Assembly: GCA_003153055.1 (NCBI GenBank)
Contig: PMBV01000252.1
Coordinates: 1 to 21,857 of the forward strand
Direction of reading: 5' to 3'
Length of the DNA stretch: 21,857 bases
DNA from: Myxococcales bacterium
GTDB taxonomy: Bacteria > Myxococcota > Myxococcia > Myxococcales > Myxococcaceae
Each line of letters begins with the position of its first letter. Position 1 is the stretch's first letter. Positions 15,358-21,857 of this stretch are shown piece after piece. The notes beneath the pieces are model-generated. The model was not told where the DNA came from. It saw only the letters and a program-made list of their open reading frames with translations, and ran no database searches. The translations under genes were made by a program, and so were the position numbers.

Positions 15358-15376
15358 GCGATTCTCCCGCGGTCGC

Positions 15377-15407
15377 TTGACCCTCACGCGACGTGAGGCG
15401 GCATAAC
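15377..15407 (+). promoter_or_regulatory. MerR-type promoter and operator of the VOC-merR operon
   Basis: -35 TTGACC (15377-15382) and -10 CATAAC (15402-15407) are separated by 19 bases, longer than the usual 17 and the hallmark of promoters activated by MerR-family regulators. The spacer region holds a perfect dyad, CCTCACG (15382-15388) and CGTGAGG (15392-15398), around CGA. The downstream operon encodes a MerR regulator, so autoregulated activation by ligand is expected. It lies in the 105-base gap to the divergent HEAT-repeat gene. Confidence 0.75.
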
Positions 15408-15462
15408 TGCCGGTGGTCGCCAGCCACTGGCGCCACCTACCATTCACTGGAGGCACACGACC

Positions 15463-15978
15463 ATGAAGACCGATACTTCGACGTCCCCGTCGCGCTCGTT
15501 GGACTCGCAGGCTGAGCCGCCCCGGCTGGGGGAGTACAATGGCTTCGAGGTTTACCCCATGCCTTTCTTCGCGACCCTCACCGCCGGTGAGCCCGAGGTC
15601 TTGGGCCGATGGTACCAGCGGGCTCTCGGCTTCGACGTCATGCTCTCGGGCCCGCTCACGCACCTGAGGCGGCGAAGGTACCAGGACCTCCTCGTGGTGC
15701 GAGGCGTCTCGAGTGCGCCCGAGGTCGGCCCGGTGTTGCGGTTCGACGCCGATGGCGAGCTCGACGAGCTGGCAAGCCGGGCACGCGGCGAGCCACCGGT
15801 GGGACGCTCGTCCATCGAGGGCCCGGTGGATACTCCGTGGAACACCCGGGAGCTGTCGGTGACCGACCCAGAGGGCTACCGGTTCATCTTCAGCGCGAGG
15901 AGGGCCACACCGGACGCCGCGGTCGAGGCACGAACGAAGGCGCTGCTCGACGCAGGCCGGCGACGTGAGGGCCAGTGA
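15463..15978 (+). CDS. VOC superfamily (glyoxalase/bleomycin-resistance-like) protein
   Basis: 171 residues; GGAGG (15449-15453) lies nine bases before the ATG. After a polar N-terminal tail of about 28 residues comes a single VOC beta-alpha-beta-beta-beta pair: MPFFATLTAGEPEVLGRWYQRALGFDVM (about 32-60) and RELSVTDPEGYRFIFSAR (about 129-146). The first strand lacks the His normally used as metal ligand, which fits a ligand-sequestering protein (as in bleomycin-binding proteins) better than a metalloenzyme. It overlaps the merR start (TGATG) and shares its MerR-type promoter. Given the TipAS domain in the regulator, protection against a bound antibiotic or toxic small molecule is a reasonable inference; the ligand is unknown. 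Confidence 0.8.
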   Translation: MKTDTSTSPSRSLDSQAEPPRLGEYNGFEVYPMPFFATLTAGEPEVLGRWYQRALGFDVMLSGPLTHLRRRRYQDLLVVRGVSSAPEVGPVLRFDADGELDELASRARGEPPVGRSSIEGPVDTPWNTRELSVTDPEGYRFIFSARRATPDAAVEARTKALLDAGRRREGQ

Positions 15979-16769
15979 TGGCTCGGCCCCATCACACCTA
16001 CCAAGTGAGCCAGCTCTCCCGCATCGCCGGTGTCTCGGTGCGGGCGCTCCACCACTACGACGAGCTCGGGCTCCTCACGCCCAGCGGACGCACCGAGGCG
16101 GGGTATCGGTTGTACACCGACGATGACTTGCTCCGGCTGCAGCAGATTCTCATTCAGCGTGAGCTGGGCTTCCCGCTGGAGGCCATCCGCCAATGGCTGG
16201 ATGACCCGGCCTTCGACCGGCGGGCGGCGTTGCGCCAGCAGCGGGAAGAGATTCGACGCCGGGCCGAGCTCGCGCGTTCGATGCTCACGTCCATCGATCG
16301 CGCGCTGGCAATGCTCGAGGGGGCCGAGCCGTCGCCGGGGGAGGAGGTGGACCAGGCATCGCTCTTCGACGGCTTCGACCCCGCGAAGTACGAGGTCGAG
16401 GCCGAGGAGCGCTGGGGCCACACCGAGGCGTTCGAGATCTGGCGGACGCGCAGCCGCCAGTACACCGAGCGCGTCTGGCAGGCCATCAAGCAGGAGCAAT
16501 CGGCGGTGTACGTCGCGGTGCTGGAGGTGCAGCGCAGCGGGAGTGCTCCCGACGACATCGCGGCGATGGAGGTCGCCGAGCGACATCGGCTCTTCATCGA
16601 CCAGTGGTTCTCCCCGTGCAGCCACGCCATGCACGAGGGTCTGGCGAGCCTCTACGAGGGCGACCGACGCTTCGCCGCCAACATCGACCTCCACGGCTCG
16701 GGGCTGACGCCTTTCCTCGTGGCCGCCATTCGGGCCAACGCCCAACGCGCGGCGGCGCGTGTGACTTGA
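15978..16769 (+). CDS. MerR-family regulator with TipAS drug-sensing domain
   Basis: 263 residues from ATG 15978, with GAGGG seven bases upstream; an overlapping GTG at 15975 is possible. The N-terminal winged helix-turn-helix is clear (YQVSQLSRIAGVSVRALHHY, then DELGLL, AGYRLYTDDDLLRLQQI, about 8-70). A coiled-coil dimerisation helix follows (about 80-113). The C-terminal domain (about 135-255: RWGHTEAFEIWRTRSRQY, WFSPCSHAMHEGLASLY) is TipAS-like, the globin-like fold that binds thiopeptides and other drugs in TipA/Mta/SkgA-type proteins. Such regulators activate their own operon from long-spacer promoters when ligand binds, which matches the site at 15377-15407. It probably controls the VOC gene and itself. 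Confidence 0.9.
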   Translation: MARPHHTYQVSQLSRIAGVSVRALHHYDELGLLTPSGRTEAGYRLYTDDDLLRLQQILIQRELGFPLEAIRQWLDDPAFDRRAALRQQREEIRRRAELARSMLTSIDRALAMLEGAEPSPGEEVDQASLFDGFDPAKYEVEAEERWGHTEAFEIWRTRSRQYTERVWQAIKQEQSAVYVAVLEVQRSGSAPDDIAAMEVAERHRLFIDQWFSPCSHAMHEGLASLYEGDRRFAANIDLHGSGLTPFLVAAIRANAQRAAARVT

Positions 16770-17457
16770 ACACACGCACAAGGACGGGAGCGACTACCAG
16801 CCCCAGGAGGCTGGCTACACTCCGCCCGTCACGCTGCAAATCGTCGACTCCTGCCCCTGCTCGGCCAACTCGAAGTGGTGCTGCGGCTCGGGGCGCGACC
16901 ACTGCGGTGAGGTCTCCGATTTCAAGTACGGCTGCCAGCTCCCTCCCGCTCCACCGCCGCCTCCCGACCACGACCCGTCGAGCAGCGAGAGCATCCACCT
17001 CGACCTCTCCGACATCGCCATGGCCCGGCTCCAGACCGGCGACGCCAACGGCTCCATGGTGGACGGCGTCATTCCCGCCAGGTACCGGCGGGTACCCTGC
17101 CCGGTGGTGGGCAACGTGTACCTCTGGCCGCGCAGCGGGGCGGGGCCGTATTGGTTCTCGCTGTCCGTCGTGAACGTGTCGGGGCCCGGGTCGGTGGTGA
17201 GCGTCGAAGCACAACTCTCGTCGGGAGCGCGGGTGACGCTCCAACGCGACGGGAACTACACCAGCTCTCGCCCGCAGGAGCGCTATGGAACCTGGGTCGT
17301 TCCCCAGGGCGCGGGCCCCTTCGCGCTCCCGCTCTCGGTCCGCATCACCGACGCGTCCGGGCGGGCCCTCGTGGCAGACGGGGTCATCAAGGCCTGGGTG
17401 TCGGCCGACACGAGCATGGCCGAGACGTACTACATCGACACCGGCCTGCAGTTTTAG
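16770..17457 (+). pseudogene. 5'-truncated expansin
   Basis: An open frame runs from directly after the merR stop to 17457 but has no start codon before ATG 17020, no signal peptide and no ribosome binding site. It encodes the second half of expansin domain 1 (VTLQIVDSCPCS, cysteine-rich, then HLDLSDIAMARL with the expected Asp, then YRRVPCPVVGNV) and a complete domain 2, the CBM63-type cellulose-binding module (YWFSLSVVNV, GTWVVPQG, VRITDASGR). Expansins loosen cellulose without hydrolysis and are secreted. Here the signal and about half of domain 1 are missing, apparently lost where the merR end was joined. The surviving frame has no internal stop, so the loss may be recent. Confidence 0.8.
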
Positions 17458-17538
17458 GCGGGGCCAGCGACCCGCGCGCAGAACCTTCGCGGCCCAGTGA
17501 TGATTTCCGGGTGAAGGCACCCGCCGCGCCTCTCCGCG

Positions 17539-18990
17539 ATGGCATACTCCCGCCGTCGAAACGACGTGCACTTCACCTCGATCAGCTTCGGATACTTCTT
17601 CGTCATCACCTTGACCGTCGCGGCGTGCCTGCGCACCAAGCCGATGCCGCACAAAGTGTTCCTCCTCGCGGCGAGCTACTTCTTCTACGCACGGTTGAAC
17701 CTCTGGCTGATCGGCCTCCTGGTCGGATCGTCACTGGTGAACTGGGGCCTGGGCGAGGTGATGGCCAAGGAGCGCGACCCGGTCACCCGGCGCTGGGCCC
17801 TGCGGGCGGGGCTCTTCGCCAACCTCGGGCTGTTGGCCACGTTCAAGTACTACAACTTCTTCCAGCAGACGGTGGCTCAGGCGGCGACCTGGCTCAGGCT
17901 CGAGTCGCACCTGCCGATCCTCGAAGTGACACTGCCACTGGGCATCTCGTTCTTCACCTTCCAGGGGCTCGCTTACGTCATCGACCTCTACCGAGGCCGC
18001 GGCATGCGCGCCGAGAGCCTGCTCGACTTTCTCCTCTACATCGCGTTCTTCCCCAAGCTGCTGTCGGGACCACTGACGCGCTCGAAGGACCTCCTCCCGC
18101 AGATCGCCGCGGGCCCTCCCCTGCGCATGACCGAGCTCTCTCGAGCGGCGGCGCTCATCGCTTCGGGGCTCTTCAAGAAGGCCGTGCTCGCGTCGGTGCT
18201 GGGGCCGCGGCTGGTCGACGACGCCTTCATCGCACCCGAGAACTACTCGAGCGGGTCCTTGGCGATGGCGGCCTACGCCTACAGCATTCAGCTGTACTGC
18301 GACTTCAGCGGGTACACCGACATGGCCCGTGGCGTCGCGCTGCTCCTGGGCTACTCGCTGCCCGAGAACTTCAACGGGCCCTACGCGGCGACCGACCCGG
18401 GCACGTTCTGGCATCGCTGGCACGCCACCTTCTCGGCCTGGCTGCGCGACTACGTGTACTTCTCGCTCGGAGGCTCGAAGGGCTCGTTCCTCAAGGGCTG
18501 CCGAAACCTGATGGTGACCTTCACCATCTCCGGCCTCTGGCACGGAGCGAGCTGGGGCTACATTCTCTGGGGCTCCACCCATGGCCTCGCGCTGGTGGTG
18601 CACAAGGCCATTCGCGAGGCACGGCAGCGCTTTTCGTGGGTGGGCCGCGAACCCTGGTGGTGGCTCGCGACCGGGTGGTTCCTCACCTTCAACCTGGTGG
18701 TGTTCAGCCGCATCCTCTTCCGCGCGGGAGACCTGCAGACCGCGGGCGTCTTCTTTGGCCGGATGCTCTCGCTGAACTTGCCTGGTCAGGGCTTCGACGG
18801 CTGGGTGGTGGTGGCGAGCGCGCTGGGCATGGGTCTCAACTTCTACGGGCTCCCGATTCGCAAGGCTTTCCTCTGGGCGCACGATCGCACGCCGCTCACG
18901 CTCAAGCCGGTGCTCTGGCTGGCCGTCGCCATCGTCATCCTGGCGCTTCAACCCGGTGACATCGCGCCCTACATCTATTTTCAGTTCTAG
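17539..18990 (+). CDS. AlgI-type MBOAT O-acyltransferase
   Basis: 483 residues from ATG 17539. A GTG at 17566 (giving MHFTSISFGYFF) aligns better with the AlgI N-terminus and may be the true start; neither has a strong ribosome binding site. The AlgI-family landmarks run in order: SYFFYARLN, LPLGISFFTFQ (132-142), FFPKLLSGPLTR, QLYCDFSGYTDMARG, NFNGPY, WHRWH (His292, His295) and SGLWHGASW with the catalytic His335. About ten to twelve helices are expected. These inner-membrane proteins pass acyl groups, usually acetyl, from the cytoplasm to a periplasmic partner that modifies polysaccharide or peptidoglycan. The partner is very likely the next gene, 20 bases downstream. The 5' end and its upstream flank are duplicated at 11001-11342. 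Confidence 0.92.
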   Translation: MAYSRRRNDVHFTSISFGYFFVITLTVAACLRTKPMPHKVFLLAASYFFYARLNLWLIGLLVGSSLVNWGLGEVMAKERDPVTRRWALRAGLFANLGLLATFKYYNFFQQTVAQAATWLRLESHLPILEVTLPLGISFFTFQGLAYVIDLYRGRGMRAESLLDFLLYIAFFPKLLSGPLTRSKDLLPQIAAGPPLRMTELSRAAALIASGLFKKAVLASVLGPRLVDDAFIAPENYSSGSLAMAAYAYSIQLYCDFSGYTDMARGVALLLGYSLPENFNGPYAATDPGTFWHRWHATFSAWLRDYVYFSLGGSKGSFLKGCRNLMVTFTISGLWHGASWGYILWGSTHGLALVVHKAIREARQRFSWVGREPWWWLATGWFLTFNLVVFSRILFRAGDLQTAGVFFGRMLSLNLPGQGFDGWVVVASALGMGLNFYGLPIRKAFLWAHDRTPLTLKPVLWLAVAIVILALQPGDIAPYIYFQF

Positions 18991-19010
18991 CTCCCCGAGG
19001 ACGACGCACG

Positions 19011-20897
19011 ATGGACAAACGCAAGCCCGCCGCCAAGCCGCTGAGTCGGCCTTCGCCAGTCGACCACAACAGCTGGTGGTTCGACCCGGAGGCGACGCAA
19101 TTCATCGAGCTCGACTCCGACGGTCTCCCGGCTGGCATGGCAGCGGGCCATTCGCGGGCCGTCCTCTCTCCATTCGCGGGAGTGAGCCTGCGCTCCCTGC
19201 TGGTTTCGGTGTGGGCCCTGGCGCTGTCGATGACGCTGTACGCCGCGCGCGACGTTCAGGCCTTCGTGCTGCACGACGAAGGGCTCGCGTCGAACCTCTG
19301 GCTGGTTTCCGCCGTCAACCAGCTGCACGCCCTCGCCACCGTCGCTGGGCCCGCGCGCCTGCACGCGGCCATCGAATCGACTCTGGCGCCCATCAAGCAG
19401 AAGGAGCCGAAGCTCGATGGACGACTCGCCTTCACGCCGCCGGCGAAGCCTCCCGGTGCCCAGCGCAGGGAAGACGCCTCGGCCCGGGTGCTGCTGGTGG
19501 GCGCGTCGTCGATTCAGTTTTACCTCGGCGCTGAGCTGGAGCGGCGCCTCGATTCCTACCGCGGGGTGGTGACGTACCGCTTCGGCAAGCTGGGCACCGG
19601 CCTGGCCCGCCCCGACACTTTCGACTGGCTCAAGGCGCTCCCCGACCTGCTCGAGCAGTTCAAACCGACCATCGTCATCGGGCAGTTTGGAGGCAACGAC
19701 GGGCAGCATCTGGAAGCCCACGGCGGCCTCATTCTGTTCGGCACGCCAGAGTGGGAAACGGAGTACGCCGAGCGGCTCCGGCACGTCGCTCAGTTGGTGA
19801 AGGGAGCCGGCGCTCGCCTGGTGCTGCTGGGCATGCCCATCACTCGGTACAAGAAGCACTCCGAGCGGCTCGCGGCGGTCAACCGCGTGACTCAGCAGGT
19901 AACCGAGGAGACCGGGAGCATCTACATCTCGACCTGGGACATCGCGGTCGATGAGGCCGGCGAGTCGCGCGCCACCATCACCTACGACGGGAAGACCGGC
20001 CCCATGTACTTGCCCGATGGCGTGCACTACGGCCGGGTGGGCGCGGCCTTCGTCGCCGAGCGACTGTGCTGGCGGCTCGAGCGGCTCTTCGAGTTGGTGC
20101 CCAAGGACGAGCAGCTCGCGGTGGCCACCCGCTACGAGGTGGAGTCGATCGCGCTGGAGAAGAAGATGGCGTACCTGGCCTTCGTGCCGCGGAAGGCGCT
20201 GCGTGAAGACGAGAAGCTTCCGGTGCTGTACCTGCTCCACGGAGAAGACGGCTCGTGGACCGACTTCCCGGAGCACGCGCACGGCCTGCTTCAAGCGCTG
20301 GCCACCAAGCATTCGTTGGTCATCGTCACTCCTGGGAGCGCCGAGGGCTCCTCCGAGGGGAGTCCACTGGTCGAGAGTGTGAGGCGCCAGACGGCGCTGC
20401 TCTTCGAGCTGATGCCCGACGTGGAGCAGCGCCTCCCGGTGCTCCCGCGACGAGGCGTCGGCGGCGTCTCGCTGGGAGGAAACGAGGCCGTTCTGCTGGC
20501 GCTCAAAAACCCCGGAGTGTTCGCCTCGGTGAGCTCGATGAGCGGAACCCTGGACTTGGTCGAGACCAACGTGGCGCGGGCCAAGGAGAGCGGCGCTCGG
20601 GTGCTGGACTCCTCGTCGGTCGAGCTCGCCCGGGCGAAGCCGGACCACGCGCGCGCGCTCACGCTGCTACTCACGGTGGGCTCGAGCGATCCCTGGGCGA
20701 AGTCGTCCCGCGCGCTCGACGACGTCCTCACCGAACAGCAAGTGCCGCACGAGCTGCGCATGAGCCCTGGAGGCCACGACTGGTCCCACTGGCTCGAGGT
20801 GCTCCCGGCGCACGTCGAGTGGCATGCGTCGGTTTTGCGTGAAGCGAGCGACAGGGCACTTCCGCATCCAGCCAGCGAGCGCCCTGGCCCGCCCTGA
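19011..20897 (+). CDS. Membrane-anchored SGNH hydrolase fused to an alpha/beta esterase
   Basis: 628 residues; GAGGA lies just upstream of the ATG. A polar cytoplasmic tail (1-60) and one membrane helix (about 61-78) place the rest in the periplasm. Residues about 158-360 are SGNH-like: VGASSIQ (163-169, likely nucleophile Ser166), GQFGGND (224-230) and DGVHYG with Asp336 and His339. Residues about 380-610 are a PF00756-type esterase: LPVLYLLHGEDGSW, elbow GVSLGG with Ser487, Asp560 in VGSSDPW and His589 in GGHDWSHW. Both triads appear complete. SGNH partners of MBOAT proteins (AlgJ/AlgX, PatB, DltD) transfer or remove acyl groups outside the membrane, so this protein is the likely partner of the upstream MBOAT. 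The added esterase could deacylate the same polymer. I know no named protein with this exact layout. Confidence 0.85.
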   Translation: MDKRKPAAKPLSRPSPVDHNSWWFDPEATQFIELDSDGLPAGMAAGHSRAVLSPFAGVSLRSLLVSVWALALSMTLYAARDVQAFVLHDEGLASNLWLVSAVNQLHALATVAGPARLHAAIESTLAPIKQKEPKLDGRLAFTPPAKPPGAQRREDASARVLLVGASSIQFYLGAELERRLDSYRGVVTYRFGKLGTGLARPDTFDWLKALPDLLEQFKPTIVIGQFGGNDGQHLEAHGGLILFGTPEWETEYAERLRHVAQLVKGAGARLVLLGMPITRYKKHSERLAAVNRVTQQVTEETGSIYISTWDIAVDEAGESRATITYDGKTGPMYLPDGVHYGRVGAAFVAERLCWRLERLFELVPKDEQLAVATRYEVESIALEKKMAYLAFVPRKALREDEKLPVLYLLHGEDGSWTDFPEHAHGLLQALATKHSLVIVTPGSAEGSSEGSPLVESVRRQTALLFELMPDVEQRLPVLPRRGVGGVSLGGNEAVLLALKNPGVFASVSSMSGTLDLVETNVARAKESGARVLDSSSVELARAKPDHARALTLLLTVGSSDPWAKSSRALDDVLTEQQVPHELRMSPGGHDWSHWLEVLPAHVEWHASVLREASDRALPHPASERPGPP

Positions 20898-20959
20898 AGC
20901 CGCTGATGGGAGGACCTCCGTGGGCTGGGCGGTGCTGCGGCTCCAAAGCCAAGGCGACC

Positions 20960-21090
20960 TCGTCTCGTTTGGGTCACGCTTCAAGCCCAACCTTCGGCGA
21001 GGACGTCTGGCGTTGCCCCTGCGGCCGCCGCCGAGTGCTGGCTATCGTGGCGTCGCGCCGGCAGCGCTGTGTGACGTTCGCGTGGCTGCA
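20960..21090 (+). mobile_element. Remnant of an IS91-like transposase 3' end
   Basis: The frame at about 20990-21070 reads TFGEDVWRCPCGRRRVLAIV. The frame before it reads RLVWVTL, so joining the two after one frameshift gives an RLVWVTLL-K-P-TFGEDVWRCPCG pattern. This resembles the end of IS91-type transposases, where a C-x-C-G/C-x2-C-G zinc knuckle and RRRVLA precede the C-terminus. No terminal sequences or rest of the gene are present. The remaining parts of the 20898-21210 gap show nothing I can name. Confidence 0.4.
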
Positions 21091-21210
21091 CTGCAGCATG
21101 TTGTTCACGTCGTCTTTCGTCGAACTTGTTTTTTGGACTCAATCAACTCATCACCGTAGGTTGCCGCCCGAGCGCGCGTGCATTGGGCACGCGCACGGAG
21201 GGCTACACCC

Positions 21211-21857
21211 ATGCGAATTGCACCTATGATGAGGCCTCGTCTCTTCGAGTTGATGCTGTGCTCCACGCTCTCGGCGCAGCTTTGGTCCTGCGGCAGGGAG
21301 GTCGAGCCTCTCTCCGCGCAGCGCGAGGCATTGGCCACGTCGGCCATTCAACATGTTTTTGTCATTGCCATGGAGAATCGCGACACCTCGGAGATCTACG
21401 GCAGCGCGAACGCCCCGTACATCAATGGCACACTGATGAAGCAGTACGCCAAATCGTCGAACTGGCAGGATGAACTGCCAAAGCTCGTCTCCGAACCGCA
21501 CTACCTGTGGATGGAGGCAGGCACCAATGCCTTCTCGGACACCACCTTCACCACAGACAACGACCCCTCGAGCTCGAACAGCACTGGCTCCACGCAACAC
21601 CTCGTCGCTCAGATCAAGAACGCCACCAACGGCGTGAGCTGGCTGACCTATCAGGAGGACATCAACTCAACGACCGGCGCATGCCCCATCGCGAGCTCCA
21701 ACAACTATGCCGCAAAGCACAACCCATTCGTGTTCTTCCGTGACGTCTCGGGCAGCCCGCCGTCGAAGTCGAACGCCTCCTGCGCGAGTCACACCAAGCC
21801 CCTGACGGCGCTCGCCAGCGACCTGGCGAACGATCGCGTCGCGAGCTACAACTTCAT
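21211..21857 (+). CDS. Secreted phosphoesterase (phospholipase C / acid phosphatase family), cut by window edge
   Basis: An open frame of 215 codons continues past the window end. GGAGGG (21197-21202) lies eight bases before the ATG. The start (MRIAPMMRPRLFELMLCSTLSAQLWSCG) looks like a lipoprotein signal with Cys27, although Trp at -2 of the lipobox is unusual. From about residue 46 the phosphoesterase fold begins: AIQHVFVIAMENRDTSEIYG, where Glu and Asn of the MEN motif are the expected metal ligands and Thr or Ser nearby the nucleophile. This is followed by APYINGTLMKQYA, HYLWMEAGTN and FTTDNDPS, then GVSWLTYQED and HNPFVFFRDV, all typical of PF04185 proteins. It should hydrolyse phosphodiesters or phosphomonoesters outside the cell. 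The C-terminal half is outside the window. Confidence 0.85.
   Translation, partial: MRIAPMMRPRLFELMLCSTLSAQLWSCGREVEPLSAQREALATSAIQHVFVIAMENRDTSEIYGSANAPYINGTLMKQYAKSSNWQDELPKLVSEPHYLWMEAGTNAFSDTTFTTDNDPSSSNSTGSTQHLVAQIKNATNGVSWLTYQEDINSTTGACPIASSNNYAAKHNPFVFFRDVSGSPPSKSNASCASHTKPLTALASDLANDRVASYNF

Noticed and set aside
17454..17654. Matching minus-strand ORFs at 11002-11210 and 17454-17654
   Set aside because: They are identical only because the underlying MBOAT 5' segment is duplicated; they have no features of their own.
17151..18959. 602-codon plus-strand frame across the expansin end and MBOAT gene
   Set aside because: Arg/Gly/Pro-rich frame-shifted shadow of the MBOAT gene, without motifs.
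18987..20648. 553-codon minus-strand frame
   Set aside because: Antisense shadow of the SGNH-esterase gene; composition is typical of a shadow and the sense frame has complete catalytic motifs.
20905..20920. GGAGG/CCTCC palindrome after the SGNH-esterase gene as a terminator
   Set aside because: The loop would be one base and no T-tract follows, so a stable terminator hairpin cannot form.
1..21857. CRISPR array, tRNA or rRNA genes
   Set aside because: No regularly spaced short repeats, and no cloverleaf or conserved rRNA segment was seen; the repeats found are few, long and unequally spaced.

Overview
The window looks like chromosomal DNA from a high-GC delta-proteobacterial lineage, most likely a myxobacterium (Myxococcota). 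The pointers are strong GC bias at third codon positions (hence many long antisense shadow ORFs), GTG starts with stop/start overlaps, large secreted lipoproteins, a PEGA/TPR protein, an expansin relic, HEAT-repeat and DUF3667-type proteins. The lineage is inferred from style and gene content, because no rRNA or tRNA gene is present.

Layout. (1) 1-1058: a small unrecognised protein overlaps a dCTP deaminase (dcd). (2) 1335-3121: a small bitopic membrane protein overlaps a GT-C-type polytopic glycosyltransferase-like protein; a TPR/PEGA protein converges on it from the minus strand (3075-4529). (3) 4530-5083: a gap with a strong two-part hairpin and an AT-rich promoter-like stretch. (4) 5084-10028: a two-gene operon of a very large outer-surface-type lipase lipoprotein (VolA/Pla-1-cef-like, with a triplicated N-terminal unit) and a FadL-family outer-membrane lipid channel. 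This matches the volA-fadL partnership known from Vibrio: the lipase would release fatty acids from lipids outside the cell and FadL would import them. (5) 10029-13505: an accessory zone with a VapBC toxin-antitoxin pair, a minus-strand AAA/DUF4143 ATPase, and fragments of neighbouring genes (fadL tail, expansin-MBOAT junction, VOC-merR junction), all as direct repeats. (6) 13503-15357, minus strand: a DUF3667-like zinc-ribbon membrane protein and a HEAT-repeat gene with one apparent frameshift. (7) 15377-16769: a VOC/bleomycin-resistance-like protein and a MerR/TipAS regulator behind a textbook MerR-type promoter (19-bp spacer holding a perfect dyad). (8) 16770-17457: a 5'-truncated expansin. 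(9) 17539-20897: an AlgI-type MBOAT O-acyltransferase followed by a membrane-anchored protein that fuses an SGNH hydrolase to an alpha/beta esterase, probably an envelope or exopolysaccharide O-acylation/deacylation module. (10) 20960-21090: a probable IS91-like transposase remnant. (11) 21211 to the edge: the start of a secreted phosphoesterase.

The most unusual items are the SGNH-esterase fusion beside the MBOAT acyltransferase, and the direct-repeat architecture between fadL and the MBOAT gene. There each accessory block (vapBC, ATPase, DUF3667-HEAT) lies between an intact gene segment and a broken copy of the same segment, with short microhomology at the joints. All identities quoted were counted by eye.
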